A DNA stretch of 64,000 nucleotides, from assembly GCA_947561585.1 (NCBI GenBank), contig CANNZV010002515.1, positions 1 to 64,000 on the forward strand. The letters run 5' to 3'. The stretch is from Caprella mutica (Eukaryota; Arthropoda; Malacostraca; Amphipoda; Caprellidae). This document shows positions 1-13,267 of this stretch, piece by piece. Within the stretch, counting starts at the first letter, position 1. Each line of letters starts with the position of its first letter. The notes beneath the pieces were generated by a model. That model was not told where the DNA came from. It worked only from the letters and a program-made list of their open reading frames with translations, and did not search any database. The position numbers and the translations under genes are program-made.

Positions 1-655
1 GATTACCAATATGATAATGATATAGCCAAATTATAATGATAACCAATATGATAATGATAACCAAAATGATAATGATATAGCCAAAAATGATAATGATAAC
101 CAATATGATAATGATAACCAAAATGATAATGATCACCTAAATGATAATGATAACTAATATGAAAATGATAACCAAAATGATAATGATAACCAAAATGATA
201 ATGATAACCAAAATGATAATGATAACCAAAATGATAATGATATAGCCAAAATGATAATGATAACCAAAATGATAATGATATAGCCAAAATGATAATGATA
301 ACCAGAATGATAATGATAACGAAAATGATAATGATATAGCCAAATTATAATGATAACCAATATGATAATGATAACCAAAATGATAATGATAACTTAAATA
401 ATAAAGATAACCAATATGAAAATGATAACCAAAATGATAATGATAACCAAAATGATAATGATAACCAAAATGATAATGATAACCAAAATGATAATGATAT
501 AGCCAAAATGATAATGATAACCAAAATGATAATGATATAGCCAAAATGATAATGATAACCAGAATGATAATGATAGCCAATATGATAATGATAACCAAAT
601 GATAATGATATAGCCAAAATGATAATGATAACCAATATGATAATGATAACCGATA
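1..655. repeat. 18-bp minisatellite at the left window edge
   Basis: Imperfect tandem copies of a unit like CCAAAATGATAATGATAA, with occasional TATAGCC variants, fill the first 655 bases and begin before the window. The near multiple-of-three period keeps several frames open on the minus strand and creates repetitive pseudo-proteins of His, Tyr, Phe and Ile. These are not genes. Confidence 0.95.
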
Positions 656-3527
656 CTTATAGCAGATACAGGTAATTCCTAATAAATATTGTGCCTCTAA
701 TAAATTAATAGATAATTTTAATGAAATATAAATATATTAATAAATATTTTGCGCCGCTATTCTAGGAAATAGCCCAAGAATTAAAAATTGAATGAAATAA
801 AAGAATTAAAAATGTGATGAAATTCAATAATTAGGAATTAAAGGTAATTTCAAAATTTCCAAATTTAAATAAATTTCAAAATTTCAAAATTTAAAGAAAT
901 TTAAGAATTAAAAATTCAATGAAATTCAGGAGTTAAAAATTTATTGAAAAGTTAAACGATCAATTTGATCAAATTCCATATTAAAAACAAAGTTTTCAGT
1001 TTTCACATGTGAAAATCAAGACTACATGTGTACCATATGATATTCTCCTGGCCATGAATGATGTTCAAGAGAATTGCCGGTCATAAACTTTATAGTGTAG
1101 ACTATATAGTCGCACACTTGTATCCAAATGTTTCAGATATAATTTTAACATTATATATTTTAAAAGAAACGGCAGCGCTGCAGAGAAAAAAAAACTCTAG
1201 CGCTTCTATAAAACGTAACAGCGTTGCCGCTTTACAAAAACGAAGCGCTTAAATTAGATTTGTCAATTTTTTTCAGAGAAAACTTTATTTATAGGTTGTG
1301 TCACTTATCTGAGATCTACTAAATTGTATATCAATTCGAAATTTAAATAAGGACGCTATTTTTGTTGTCGTTTTCAGGATTCTTCAGATATGGAATAGAA
1401 TACAATAAATGAATAAATTTAGATAGCCTATGCTCAAGCTTTAAATACGACATAAAAAAGAAAATCGATAGGCCACTGTTTACTGTGTAGTGGAATATAT
1501 TAAATCACAATGACATTCTTCTTCGAAAATAAATAATGATCAATGTAGCTAATTAACTATCAAATACTTTCATCACATGACTTGCTAAATAATAAAAAGT
1601 GAAGAAATAGATAATAAATTTCATTAATATAAAGACGATATAATATTAATAATAATATCGTATAATAAAAAAATATTATATATTCGAATACAGTTTATCT
1701 GCAATGATTTTTTGGCTATTTGCTGATTTCAAATTTCCAAATAGAAAACTTTAGTAACTGTAATAATGATGAGAAATATTTTAACATTACCCTGGGTCAT
1801 GACGAAATAATTGAAAATTGAAAATTTGAAAATGTGATTTGTGCAATTAGCATCATGTAGCGACTCTTTTCCCTGATAGTAAAACAATAGAGTTAACATG
1901 GATTGATCCTGGGTATTATTATTTCAAATTATTCAAAATCCTAACATTCAAATCACTAAGAGTCAATTATTCAAGAAACTAATTCGGAAATCTGCCGACA
2001 TAACTATTTTCTCTCATTTAAAACTCAAATCAATTAAATCGGTGAATAACTGATTAAAATATAAGTGTAATGATCTTCAGAAATAACAATGTAACCATAA
2101 GTAAATTGCTATATTTTGTCTCATTTGACATTGCAAGAACATTTTGTCAATTGATTTTGAAGAGCAGTAAAAACAATTGAAATAAATATAGTAAATTCAT
2201 ATCACTCTCTAAAATTAAGAGTGAATTACGAAAAATCTTACATCTGAGAAATGAATTTACTAAATATCTGATAAAAATAAAATATAAATAGCAAAATATT
2301 GAGGTAATCACCAAACACGTGAAGTTAGAAAAAATAGAGTTAATTTAAAATAAAGTTGTAAATTCATGCCTTCACTTATAAAATTTAAGCTGAAATGTAA
2401 ATACGTAGTACCTACCTGTATAAAAAATGAATGGATTATAATAACTTGTATTAAACTCTGAAGTAAAATTGAATGTAAAGTAATCGAAGATAAATAAATA
2501 GAGCATAACAATTAAATGATAATTTATAAAAAAAATTAAAACTAATCACTCGACTTACCATTAATGAAAGGAAAAGAATAATCACTGAAATATTCATTTT
2601 AGTTAGTTACACACTCCGAATAAAAGTAGTGATTAAATCTCCAAAACCTTTCTAAATATATATATATATATATATGAAATCTTTTAAATTACAAAGAAAA
2701 TAGAATATTATATTTTAATTTCAACATTCGTGTCAAATTTGAAAAAATTACTGTATAAAAAATACAGTTATTTGGCGTAAATCACAGCCATTGCAAAATA
2801 GAATGTAGCAAATAAACAAAAAAATTACAGTTATCATCAAATCTTCAGAAAAAATGGAAATACTAACGTATCACCTAACTTCAACAACAAAAGTTTTCAA
2901 ATCAATGTATTTAATGCACAGTATATATCCATTCCCTAGCACATCTCAATGAGTATAATGAACAACAGAACAAGGTAGCTAGTTCTAGTACTGCGAGTCA
3001 AGTGTCTCCCAGCCACTTTGGTGGCTGCTGTTCCGTTAACAGCCAGTTGCTAGGTAGCTCCTCCTATCCAATCGGCAATCACGTTACAAAAGTCGAAAAC
3101 AAATCTTCGGCCTTCCCTTTAATGAAAACTCAGAATTAAAGTGAACGGCAGATGCCAAAAAAAACAGGAGATCGCAAAATATATTGCGTACTCTTCGTCT
3201 CACTTGTAAAACAACAATAACTGGCTTAGCCAGTTCACTGTACATGTGAACGGAACGACAGCCTCTAAAAACCTTATTTTACTCTTCATTGAAGTAAACT
3301 CAGTATTTATGGTTTGAGACTATGATCTAAAATCATACATGCATATATAACCAGAAGTGGGCACAGCGCCGCTACCGTTTTTCTCATGGATTATATTTAA
3401 TTGCATGTTATAATTTATTATATACGATTTATTTATTGAAGTTTTCAATTCATTTTCTTCTTCAAATGCAGCAATTTAATAAAACAGTAAGTCTAAACAC
3501 CGAGAGGAGAAGTTAATAAACTCAACC
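656..3527. other. AT-rich intergenic sequence, no gene seen
   Basis: Contains poly-A/T-rich sequence, a short (TA)n run near 2,660 and small chance reading frames (for example 1,058-1,252) with no recognisable domain. 2,990-3,260 is locally less AT-rich, but I see no coding signal there. Confidence 0.6.
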
Positions 3528-4480
3528 TCATTTTTACACATAGAAACAGAGGGTTGAAAGAACCCCCGATGACTCACCTTTAGGGTACATGCGTAGCTCC
3601 ACTAACAATGGAATATAGTGTAAATCTCCTCCTGCCTCAACTCCAAGTTGCACCCATGACTTTATCACAATTTCAACTAAAGTTGCCGGGAAGTAAAAGG
3701 TTTTCACTCTGACGCATGTACCTACTGGATAGAATTAAACATCTGTGAAAAACATCGCTATAGTCTTCTCTCTGATTCACTTTACCTGGTTTGAAATATC
3801 TAAAATTAATACTCTAGATTTTAAAACTTTCTAGAATGTCGAATTTATCGTGTTAAGAGTATTTTTAGAAAATCAAACGGATTTTTGAATCATTAACACT
3901 TGATTTATTTCGACATACTTTCCAGGATATTTTAAGAGACTATCCAACAGAATTAGCTGATATTTTCTGGAAACATCCAGCCTATGGTCCTACAGAACGC
4001 TATAGATTTGTTTTACGAAATTCGGACGGGTTTTAGAATTATTCGGACTTTAAATTTTAATGGAATACATTGCCAAATTCAAATCTGGAAATATGTACAT
4101 AGTAACATACGAAATTAATATAAAAAAATTTGTATTGATCGAATCTAAAAACTATCTTTAATATGTAAAAATTGTCAAAGGAAATAACTGCGTTAACCGT
4201 TTTTCGAAATTCAAAGTACTTTCAGAGATATAACGAAAATTAGAAAATAAAATATGAAGTTACCGGTGGTTATCATTTTTCTCACGAAAATAAATTACAT
4301 ATTTTGCACGATTGAAAATATAATAATTAATTTTAATATTGTTATTGACGGGTGGGAATATAAATAAATATTCGAAATAATTGATATTTAGAATATCTAT
4401 AATCAAATTATAACGAATTTTATATAATTATATTAATTAAATTAAATGAATGGAATATCAGCTGCTACCTATAGGTATAT
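3528..4480. repeat. Duplicated segment, copy 1
   Basis: Blocks here recur in the same order near 6,300-6,600 and 7,610-8,880. They include the CTCATTTTTACAC block, the TCTCCTCCTGCC block, a stretch around CGACATACTTTCCAGGATAT and an AT-rich tail ending in GGAATATC. This copy lacks the two inverted-repeat insertions found in copy 2, so it acts as an empty-site comparison. No coding potential is evident. Confidence 0.7.
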
Positions 4481-5325
4481 AGTATTCTGTACCATTTCAT
4501 TTCGTTTCGTCTATGATACTCTAGGGATCTATGATTTTAAGAGCATATTGTCCCAGTCATGATAATGACAATACAACAACTGTAAAAAAAATAACAAACT
4601 ATTCCTCACCATACAAATTTCTCAAGGCATTGGGATACAGCAAAGCTTCGTAGTAGACCAGTAGATAAGTTCCCATCTGGCTTGGTCTAGTATAAAACTC
4701 GCATTAGTAGTTTTGTACTCGAGTACCTAGAGTCTAGACCAACACCGTTTTCTCTAAATGTGAAGCAGTGACTTTGATTTGTCTATTTGTTTATGAAAAA
4801 AGTTAAGGTGACTATTAAAATAACAATAATGATGGTAAAGAAACATTTAGAAGATGTCGCATCGAGGCGGGCGTCCTTACGCATCAGAAATTTGTGGGAG
4901 ACTTTACACGCACCCATATTAACTTGGAAACCAAGAGATTAATCCAAATTTGGATTACGCCATCATGAAGAGCAGCTTCTATAGTTCTAAAACCTCTTTA
5001 GGAGGTATAGGAGCATATTGATCATTTTGGTGGATAATTGAGATATTTTACACGTGATTTATGGAGTAAAGAGGCTCTATTTCAAGATCATTCATATTGG
5101 TACAAAAATTCTAATAATTATTTTTTCGTCAGTTTAACAGACATTATTAAATTACTATATCTATTCCTGACCCCTACCGTTGCACACGCAAAAAAAAACT
5201 TATATCGCGTTAAAAGGATTCCTTTAAATAAGTGAAATGTCAAACATACTTAATCAAATGATAACTAATTTTAACAAACAAATTAGACAGATAAGTTTGT
5301 AATTTAAGTAGGGTATAAAATCTGC
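4481..5325. other. Intergenic sequence, no gene seen
   Basis: No supported feature. A small open frame starting at 5,038 shows no domain and lies next to a dispersed repeat. Confidence 0.5.
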
Positions 5326-5775
5326 GTTTGTCATATCGCTGACATCAAAAGGAAATTAAATACAACGAACTGGAACAAGAAGTCAGAAAAAAATTACTCT
5401 AATGAACAAGGTCACCTACTACCGTCGGTGACAATGCTCATGGATGCAGAAAAGCTACTCTGTGAATGCAATCACTTACTAAAGTATGCGACAAAATGGG
5501 ACACAAGCACCAGTGGCTGGAATCACGGATTGAAGAGGAAAATGAAGAGGTGATAGTAAATGAAGCCTACGAGTCTTCCTAACACAAAAATCTAATACCT
5601 CGTAGTTGAAGAGTATAACTCTAACGCTATCCTCTAAAACTGCAATTAGAGTTTAAAACAAAAAATTAAAAAGGCAATATATATTCCAAATTATAACGGT
5701 TCAGAGGTCAAGAGATACCGCCTCCTTCTCTTCCATTCACCACAAACAGCTTCAGGATAGAGCCACTGGAATGTG
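5326..5775 (+). repeat. Dispersed repeat family A, copy near 5.3 kb
   Basis: A repeat of about 450-480 bp marked by CATATCGCTGACRTCAAA near its start, GGATGCAGAAAAGCTACTC in the middle and CTTCAGGATAGAGCC near its end. Copies or fragments in the same orientation occur near 27.7, 40.6, 43.85, 47.14 and 56.44 kb. It has no long ORF, so it is non-autonomous. I did not establish Pol III boxes or a tail, so a SINE assignment is only a guess. Confidence 0.8.
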
Positions 5776-6299
5776 AATGGATGAAATACAAAATTTATCT
5801 ACGTATATATAGTCATAGGTATATTATTGTTTCTTGTTTTAAATGAAAAAATAATGTCTTTTGAAACCAAAAATATTCCATTATTGAACTAATAAGGATA
5901 TATCATTTATTTTTCATAATATGAATATTTTCACCACATACATGAGATTAAAACACACGAGTGTATTTTACCTATTTAAAAATGAAATGACTGTCTGCAG
6001 CTGCTCTGTGTGTAGTGTTGCCAAGTATTCTATTTTGTTTTTTATTAAATATTAATTAGATTACTTTCTAGTTTTGTAAGTTTAACTATTAATATTTTGA
6101 AAACTTACCTACCAACCTAATACATCAAACACCATTGAAAACAAATGGCGAATGCTGTATTTTACTATCAAAACTCTACTACGCACTACCTAATAAGCGC
6201 ATTTAGGGTTATTTCCATGTTTCAGAGTGTGTCAGTTATATATTCAAAATTGCTTCTTTCAATGAATTCCTATGTTTCTATTTCAATTATTGACTAAAA
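5776..6299. other. Intergenic sequence, no gene seen
   Basis: AT-rich sequence between a family A repeat and duplicated segment copy 2. I see no supported feature. Confidence 0.5.
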
Positions 6300-6690
6300 T
6301 CTAAAACTCTAGCCCTCATTTTTACACAGAGTTCCTACCCTCAATACACTCCATCCCTCTCAGTTCTATTGCCCCCTCCCTCCCCCATCTTCCCCCCACA
6401 ATGTTCCCATTGGATAGTTAATCTCCTCCTGCCAAAACTCAAAGTTTCACCCATTCCTTTTACACAAGTTTAACTGAAGTTACCGGGAGGTAGAAGGTTT
6501 TTACATGGAACAATGAAACTCCATCCACCTGTACCAGAAACATCTGTGAGATACATAAATAGTCTCTCCGCTGACTCGTTATACTATGTATGAAATAAAT
6601 ATATGATAATACAAACCAGTTCCATTTAAAATAAACAAAAATAATAATTTAATTGAAGAGCTACAGTATCCTAGATACGAGCAGACCATA

Positions 6691-7542
6691 AATAACACCT
6701 GACAGGACAATTGCCACCCATGGACAATTGCCGCCCGGACAATTGCCACCCAAATAATTTATATCAGGCCCTTCAACTTAGAAGATAGTTATAAAACAAG
6801 CCTAGTATTTTTATACGATTAATTATTGATTATTTACATTTTAGGATACAAATTTCTTCGTCCGTCATTTATTGTTATTTTATAAAATTAATTATTCCAA
6901 TTTGTGATACAATAAATTACCTATTGTTTTTTGTTCAATTTATTTTCATCATACACTATTATTTCTAATATACAATTGATCATTTCCAATATAAATTATA
7001 TATTTCTTCCTTCATCACCACTATCATTATTAAGCAAATATTTATAATTTAATATATGGCAAGCTAGTGTATTTGAAATCAGTCGCTATAATTATGTACA
7101 TATTTTTTACATTTTTTTAAATCCTTTTACATTTTTCATTATGAATTTTCAAACTTTTCTTTCCGTTTTAGTGACCGGTTATATTTCATTATTCTATGAC
7201 ATCTGTTAGGTATTAGCATTTTACAGTAAAAAATAGGTTTAATTAACGGTATCAATGTACAACATTATTGATTCTTGATCAATTATTGAAAAAAGTATTT
7301 TATCTCACCCAGTAAAGTTCTATATATATTATTAATTGTTTATGAACAAACAATAGGTATTTACATTACCACTACTTAATTAATACAATTTTCAAGTGAA
7401 AACTCCTGATGATAATAATTAGGGTTTTATATAATTCAATTTTTTAGAATTCTAATTTCTTAGAATTCAACAAATCTAATAATAATCATTCGGGTGGCAA
7501 TTGTCCGAGGGTGGCAATTGTTCGGTTGGCAATTGTGTTATT
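6691..7542. mobile_element. Non-autonomous DNA element with GACAATTGCC terminal repeats
   Basis: The left end carries AATAACAC followed by three copies of a GGACAATTGCCACCC-like motif. The right end carries the reverse complement set (GGGTGGCAATTGTCC, then GTGTTATT). The roughly 850-bp interior is AT-rich and has no ORF. It lies inside duplicated segment copy 2. I could not identify a clear target-site duplication, so the exact ends and superfamily are uncertain. Confidence 0.65.
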
Positions 7543-8138
7543 TGGAGCACTATTGCTCACAAACGGGTAGACCTAAAGAATTGAAAATTTATAACTTTTT
7601 AGAAATTGGTGTCGAATTTAACGTGTTAAAAGGATTTTTGAAATTCAAACGAGTTTTTGAAATTCAAACGGGTTTTTGAAATTCAAACGGGTTTTTGAAT
7701 CATTAACACTTGTGATTTATAATGGTCGGGATACATAGGAATTAATTCGACATACTTTCCAGGATATTTTCAGAGACTATCCAACAGATTGAACTGAAAT
7801 TTTCTGGAAACCATAGGGCTATGGTCCTACAGAACGCTATTGATTTGTTTTACGGAATTCGAACGGGTTTTTGAATTATTCGAATTTTAATGGAATACAT
7901 AGGGATTTAATTCAAATCGAAAAATACAAGGTAACATACGGAATAAATGAAAAAAAAATTGCATTAATCGAATCGAAAAATATTTATAATATGTAAAGAT
8001 GGTCTACTAGAAAATAACTGCGTTAATCGTTTTTCGAAAATTGGAGTACTTTTCGAGATATGACGAAAATTAAAAAATGAAAAATTAAATTCTACTCGGG
8101 TTATCATTTGGTAAATTCCTAAAACAGATGTCTGGAGG

Positions 8139-8706
8139 GTCAGACACGCTGTAGTTGGTTCCGTGCAAATTACTAGCAACTTACAACTGCGTGTCTGATA
8201 CTCAAGAGACTCTGTTGTAAGTTGCTACTATTTTTTTTTATTTGAGAATACATAATAACCAAAATAAATTTTTAAATAATTATTTATTTGTAGCTACATT
8301 AATTATTGTGTATCCGTATCTTGCATACTGTCGCGAGTTATAAATATGACAATAAATCGTCTGGAAAATGTAATTAATAATTGAATAGAAAAATATCAGA
8401 AATGGAAGCTACAATTGATGAAAAACAACTGCAAAATTTGCCGAATAGATTAAATATCAGTGGATTGGACGTGCTAGAAGACATTTTAGAAGAGCACGCC
8501 ATAATAAAGAAGAACTTCAATTGTCTTGATTGTGATAAGGAATGCAGAATGAAGAAATTAATTTATTATCCTCTATATGTATATAATAAAGTAGCTATAT
8601 AAATACTTAAAAATTAATAGCAACCTACAACGGCGTGTCTTGAATATTAGACACGCCGTTGTAGGTTGCTAGTAATATACATGGAACCTACTACAGGGTG
8701 TCTGAC
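8139..8706. mobile_element. Inverted-repeat element with subterminal hairpins
   Basis: The ends are inverted (GTCAGACAC on the left, GTGTCTGAC on the right) and similarity continues inward for about 65-85 bases on each side. Each arm also folds on itself. The right arm holds a nearly perfect 24-bp stem around GACACGCCGTTGTAGG (8,617-8,671). Comparison with copy 1 of the duplicated segment shows this piece as an insertion. Superfamily unknown. Confidence 0.7.
8381..8602 (+). CDS. Small ORF inside the hairpin-ended element, unrecognised
   Basis: Encodes 73 residues, Glu/Lys/Leu-rich, starting MNRKISEMEATID, with four cysteines including a CLDCDKEC cluster. It lies wholly between the inverted repeats of the 8,139-8,706 element. 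I recognise no family. It may be a remnant of a transposon-borne reading frame or a chance ORF, so confidence is low. Confidence 0.2.
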   Translation: MNRKISEMEATIDEKQLQNLPNRLNISGLDVLEDILEEHAIIKKNFNCLDCDKECRMKKLIYYPLYVYNKVAI

Positions 8707-9159
8707 CAATTAATTTACATATAGATTATTGACTGACGAGAATATGAATAAATTTATTCGAAATAAATGATATTTGTTATTTAAAATATATCTAATTAAA
8801 CAATAACGAATTTTAAGTAATTATATTAATTAATTTAAATAAATGGAATATCTGCTGTTATATGAGAATTCTATTTTTTCTATTTCAATCATTGAACTGA
8901 TTGATGTAGATACATATTTTACTTTTCATAAAGGATTTTTATCTTCGTAAATTTGCGGAAGGTTATATTTTGGTTATTACTTGATAAATAGTGAATGAAA
9001 CTTAGGTAATTCAAGATTTCACTGTTAGAAATTAAAATTTACGTTGAAAAAATTATTTCAGTCGATAGCAGAGATTCTAAAGAATACACTGTAAAAATAT
9101 TCCACTCGTAACTATAAAAATAATTCAATTTAAAGAGAACGCTACAAGTTTGTTTTTTC

Positions 9160-11220
9160 TATCTCCTATCTTACCCAGTAAACATTACTATGTTGGGCCA
9201 ACGTTGTCTTTCCGGTCTCGGTGAATTGGGCCAGCAAAGGCCTGACGTTGACCCACCTCACGGATTTCCACCGGCCCAGAACAGTATAACCACGTATAAA
9301 CAACTTATTGTTATTGGTAACGGCAATACTTAACGTTGCCGATGTCATGCATGTCTACGGCCACTACTATTTCCATATAACAGGTGCATTAATTAGATTA
9401 CGCTCTACAGAACACATGAAGACAACAGTTACTTGTCCTACAATTACATTTTAGTAACTGTCCTACAAATACATTTTACAGATTAAAAGTAGAGGAGCTA
9501 GCAGAACAATTTCCAATTCTAATTTCAAACTCAAATCTATATTATTTTACCTACGCTAGTTTAACCAAATAATAATATTTTTTATTTAAGATTGAATAGA
9601 AAGTTTAATTTGCAATGTGAATAATTATTTCAAACAAAAAAGTATCTTTTCATACTAAATATAAGAAATCAGCTAGCGGCCAAGCTCATTTTTAGGAATG
9701 AAACAAATAAAGTGTTAAATTAATAATTAAAGGAATAACATTCCTATTTGTACTAAATTGCCAGAAACGGCTACAATTTCAAAAATATACTTAATAGTGG
9801 ATATTAAATTGGCTATTTGGTGTGATTAAAGTTGGGAGAAATCGTTTACGCATAACTTCTCTGATTGTCTGTCGACAACTGCCAAATAGAACCAGTTATA
9901 GACCAGTATAATAAATATACTGGTATATCGAAAAATCACTGGAATGGTTAATCAATGTTTTCCTTCATTATGCCAGTGCTGGTTGGCAACCATTGGTCCA
10001 ATGTCGTTTTCATTGAATTGGCCCAGTGTGTAATAGCACTGGCGTGCCAAATCCCGATCGTGCCTTAACTTTGCCAACGTTAACCGTCGTTGACCCGATA
10101 GTGCAATGTTATCAGGGTAATCAAAAGCAAGGGTACGGCCAAGGCCATCTATATTTGACCTTACCCGGCCTTGCTTGTACACGGTGAAAATATTATTAAT
10201 TAATTAAAAATTGAATTAGAAAAGATTATTCTTATGTCAACAAAATCCGACTTTTTTATTTTTTAATAGTGTAATCAGGCCAAGGAAATTCTAGTACTGG
10301 AACTATAATAACGTCTCTCAAGTGGCGTTTACACTGGCACACATGTGCGCCACTGCTGTGTGTTCAGAGCTCTCATCTCTCGACACACACTTTTTGAGTG
10401 TGACACACAAAAAGGGCGATCGCCCCAGGAGCGAATGAATGTGTGCCACTGCCTGTGTGCTGGACCCATATGTGTAGCGTATAATTGAGTTACCGCTAAA
10501 ATAGTTTAGTAATTTTGATAGATATTAGTATTGGTATGATAAATAAAGTTTTTACCAACAGGGTAAAAGGATATTCACGAGAATATATCCCGGCAAGCTA
10601 AAGCCTGTAAAACAACAGTAAAAATTTGGAAATAAAAAATTAATTCTACAGAAAAGTATATAAAACATTCACTAAGCAAAACATTATTTAAACATGAATT
10701 TTATAAAATAAAATAGTAGATATTTTTAATTCAATGATCATATCAAAGTGTCTTAATACAGTGAAACTACTGAGTCATGAAGTATTAGTTCCTCCACAAC
10801 TCAGAGCCACTTCATACTTTTTGTGCACTATAGATAGTTTTCTAAGATTAAAATCTTAAGAAAACCATGGTTGTTGAGGGACAACTTTACGCAATTCTTC
10901 AAGTATACATATTATTTGTATTTCATAATTCAGGTCCTTCATTTATACTCGAGTGCATCTTAACTCAGTAGTTTTAATCTGTTACCTAAGTAGTATATTA
11001 TAGAAGCGAATATTTGAACAATATTTATTTATAACTTCTACCATAGGATATTAGTCACCAACACGTACCGAAACTGAACCCCAGACAATTGAGTGACACT
11101 CAGCAGTGCGGGCACAAAGTATACCTGTAAACACTTTACTGGAAAACAGTGCCACACACTGCGTTCGAGAAGCGATTTGGGCACACACCAGTGTCACACT
11201 TGTGTGCTATACCATGGCCG
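9160..11220. other. Gene-poor stretch with repeat fragments
   Basis: Two segments, near 9,180-9,360 and 9,950-10,190, share TTGGGCCARCGTTG/GGCCCAGTG-type wording and look like fragments of one repeat. 10,320-10,480 and 11,090-11,210 share short GTGTGCCACTG-type blocks in inverted arrangement, suggesting the ends of a degraded inverted-repeat element. Open frames at 9,166-9,348 and 9,952-10,182 lie in these repeat fragments and have no recognisable domain. Confidence 0.4.
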
Positions 11221-12784
11221 TCTATAGTTGATCTTGGCAAAACCCTGCTTCAGCAACATTATTAGGTTTGTTTTTCAGTCCACATCTATATGCGTAGTAG
11301 TGACAATAGAGTGATTTCTTATCGTGACGTCATTAAGGCAACAGATTTAATCAAAAATTAGGGTCAAGTAGTTTGAATAACTGAATTCACCATTTCCTTT
11401 TCTAATATTGGCAATAAATTAACATTTTCTTATAATTTAACACTCTTCGATTGCCTTAAATTTAATTTTAGAGTGTTGCGTGATGACGTCAGTCACTACT
11501 ATATTTTATATATTGGGAGTCAGTCACGTTCAGTGACAGTGAGTATACATGGTTGAGTTGTGGACTGAACCGCAGACACCTCTAAACAAAATGTTAGCCG
11601 CCAGAACCAGGCCACACCATTGCTTATGGTGCGTTCCCAGTGCTGAAGAACTCGAAGGACATCCCTCAGTTCTACGAGAACCAACCGTTCCCGAGACGAA
11701 AAACGTTTGTCACGGTTCGTGGAACTCGACGACACGGTAGATAGTACGTCGATCTGTCCTTCGTGACGTCACAAACGTAAGCAAGCAAACGAAAAAGGCG
11801 GGAGAAACACCTATTCTTGTTGGTAAATTAATAAAATTTCTAATTGACATAATATTACATGTTTGGAGAATAACTGATAATTAATTAATCGGTTTAAACC
11901 CACCAAACCAAATTAATGATTATCAATATCCATAATTAATTAGTTATTTTAATTCCTAAACCGTACTACATATTGTAGTGGTTGCACGGGAACGCTAACC
12001 GAGGGACTGTATATAAGCTTATTGAATTTTCTTTAATTGACTTATTTTTCTAGTTACGAGTCGAGTAGAATTTTGACTAATATTATATACAGTGTATTCT
12101 CTAGAATCTCTGCTTTCGACTGGAATATTTTTTTATCATAAATTACTAAATTTGAATTTTTAATAATGAAAATCGCTTCATAAAATTACCGGAACGGAGT
12201 TGTTTTATTGAGATATAGTCCATGATCTGTCACTTAGGTAGGTTACACATTTGGTCGATTTATGTTCAAATTGAAATTGATATAATATTTTACCATTTTA
12301 TACTCATATCTACTCAAATATTCGCTACCAAACAACTGAAACATAGACAGAAAATTGAAATGACATGTTGACAAATGCCCAGAGTTTGGAAATACTTTTG
12401 CTCGGGAGAACACGGGCAATCTCATTTCTGCCTGTGTTCGTGTTGAAATGTCCGTGTTCGCGATTCCGGATTATAGTTTTAATGAAAATCATTTTTAGTA
12501 CCTATTGTACTTTACTTTATAAAAAAATACTACCTATTTTAAATTCAATTGAATAATTAACAGAATAGGTACTGAGATACATAAGATGAAACTGCTTTTT
12601 TAACATATCTTAAATTATTGTAAATAAATCAGAACAAGTTTGAAAGAAGCTTATTAGGTAGGTATTACGCAGCAGTTAACAAATTAATATAGGTAGATCA
12701 AGTAGAACGTACATATATAAGATAAGATTATTTATAATATATACTTCCTAGAGAGCCTACATAGAAGCTAACTTCATAGGGGGT
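11221..12784. other. Intergenic sequence, no gene supported
   Basis: Overlapping small frames on both strands near 11,520-11,740 sit in a locally GC-richer patch with several GACGTCA motifs. Neither frame shows a domain or splice context. I see nothing else that I can name. Confidence 0.4.
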
Positions 12785-12900
12785 ACATAGAATCACCGAA
12801 ACGGACGGAAACAGACCGATTGAGGAGCAAAATGGACCGAATGGGGACCAAGCCTGAAGCCAGATTTAATCGGGCCGAAACGGAGCTAAGTAGTTCTGCT
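12785..12900 (-). repeat. Dispersed repeat family E copy (CGGACCGATT-type)
   Basis: Contains TAGAATCACCGAAACGGAC and, at the other end, GGCCGAAACGGAGCT. The same words occur in reverse complement at about 31,595-31,775, so these are inverted dispersed copies. Confidence 0.65.
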
Positions 12901-13084
12901 AGTTCATAAAAAACATTTAAATAGTTAGTACTATTGGTACATTGGAGAAAAATATTAATATTTAGAAGAGTTATTTAACTGATAATAGCTACCTACTTAT
13001 GTTGAAAAAAAAATAATAATAGCTTCTTAAGCCTACTTTACTCCCCTCCACTCCCCGACCCCGTGGGCCGTCTGCAGAACATGG

Positions 13085-13258
13085 GGCATTTTTAACATTT
13101 TCTGTGCAAACAATCCTTAATTTCCTCCTAGGTTTACATGTATTTTACTGAGAAGTGAGAACAGAAGCCATAGCCCATAGGTAATAGAAAATTTCTTGGG
13201 ACTTGGGAGAACACTTTACCAGTTCCTGCAGTCTGGCAGTTTATCAGCCAACTGCCAA
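13085..13258 (-). repeat. Dispersed repeat at the left flank of the large transposon
   Basis: Reverse complement of sequence near 32,830-32,960. Both share the TACATGTAAATATAGGAG-like block, the AACACTTTACCAGTTCCTG block and a CAGTCTG motif. The large transposon inserted directly next to this repeat. Confidence 0.65.
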
Positions 13259-13267
13259 GTAATAAAG
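13259..13267 (+). repeat. 9-bp target-site duplication, left copy
   Basis: GTAATAAAG immediately precedes the terminal GGCACTGTCTAAAA of the left arm. The identical 9-mer follows the right arm at 30,843-30,851. Related unoccupied repeats near 32,236 and (reverse complement) 35,230 carry a single GTAATAAA word at the corresponding place. Confidence 0.85.

Larger units (their letters stand above)
6300..8880. repeat. Duplicated segment, copy 2, with nested insertions
   Basis: Matches copy 1 (3,528-4,480) in block order but is much longer. Two inverted-repeat elements (6,691-7,542 and 8,139-8,706) interrupt the aligned sequence. The flanking matches (for example the CGACATACTTTCCAGGATAT block near 7,750 and the AT-rich GGAATATC tail near 8,845) bracket them. 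Confidence 0.65.

Noticed and set aside
3..635. Long minus-strand frames rich in His, Tyr, Phe and Ile
   Set aside because: They are translations of the 18-bp minisatellite in several frames, with no codon bias or start context.
11520..11740. Overlapping frames on both strands in a GC-richer patch
   Set aside because: No domain, no splice context, and both strands are equally open.
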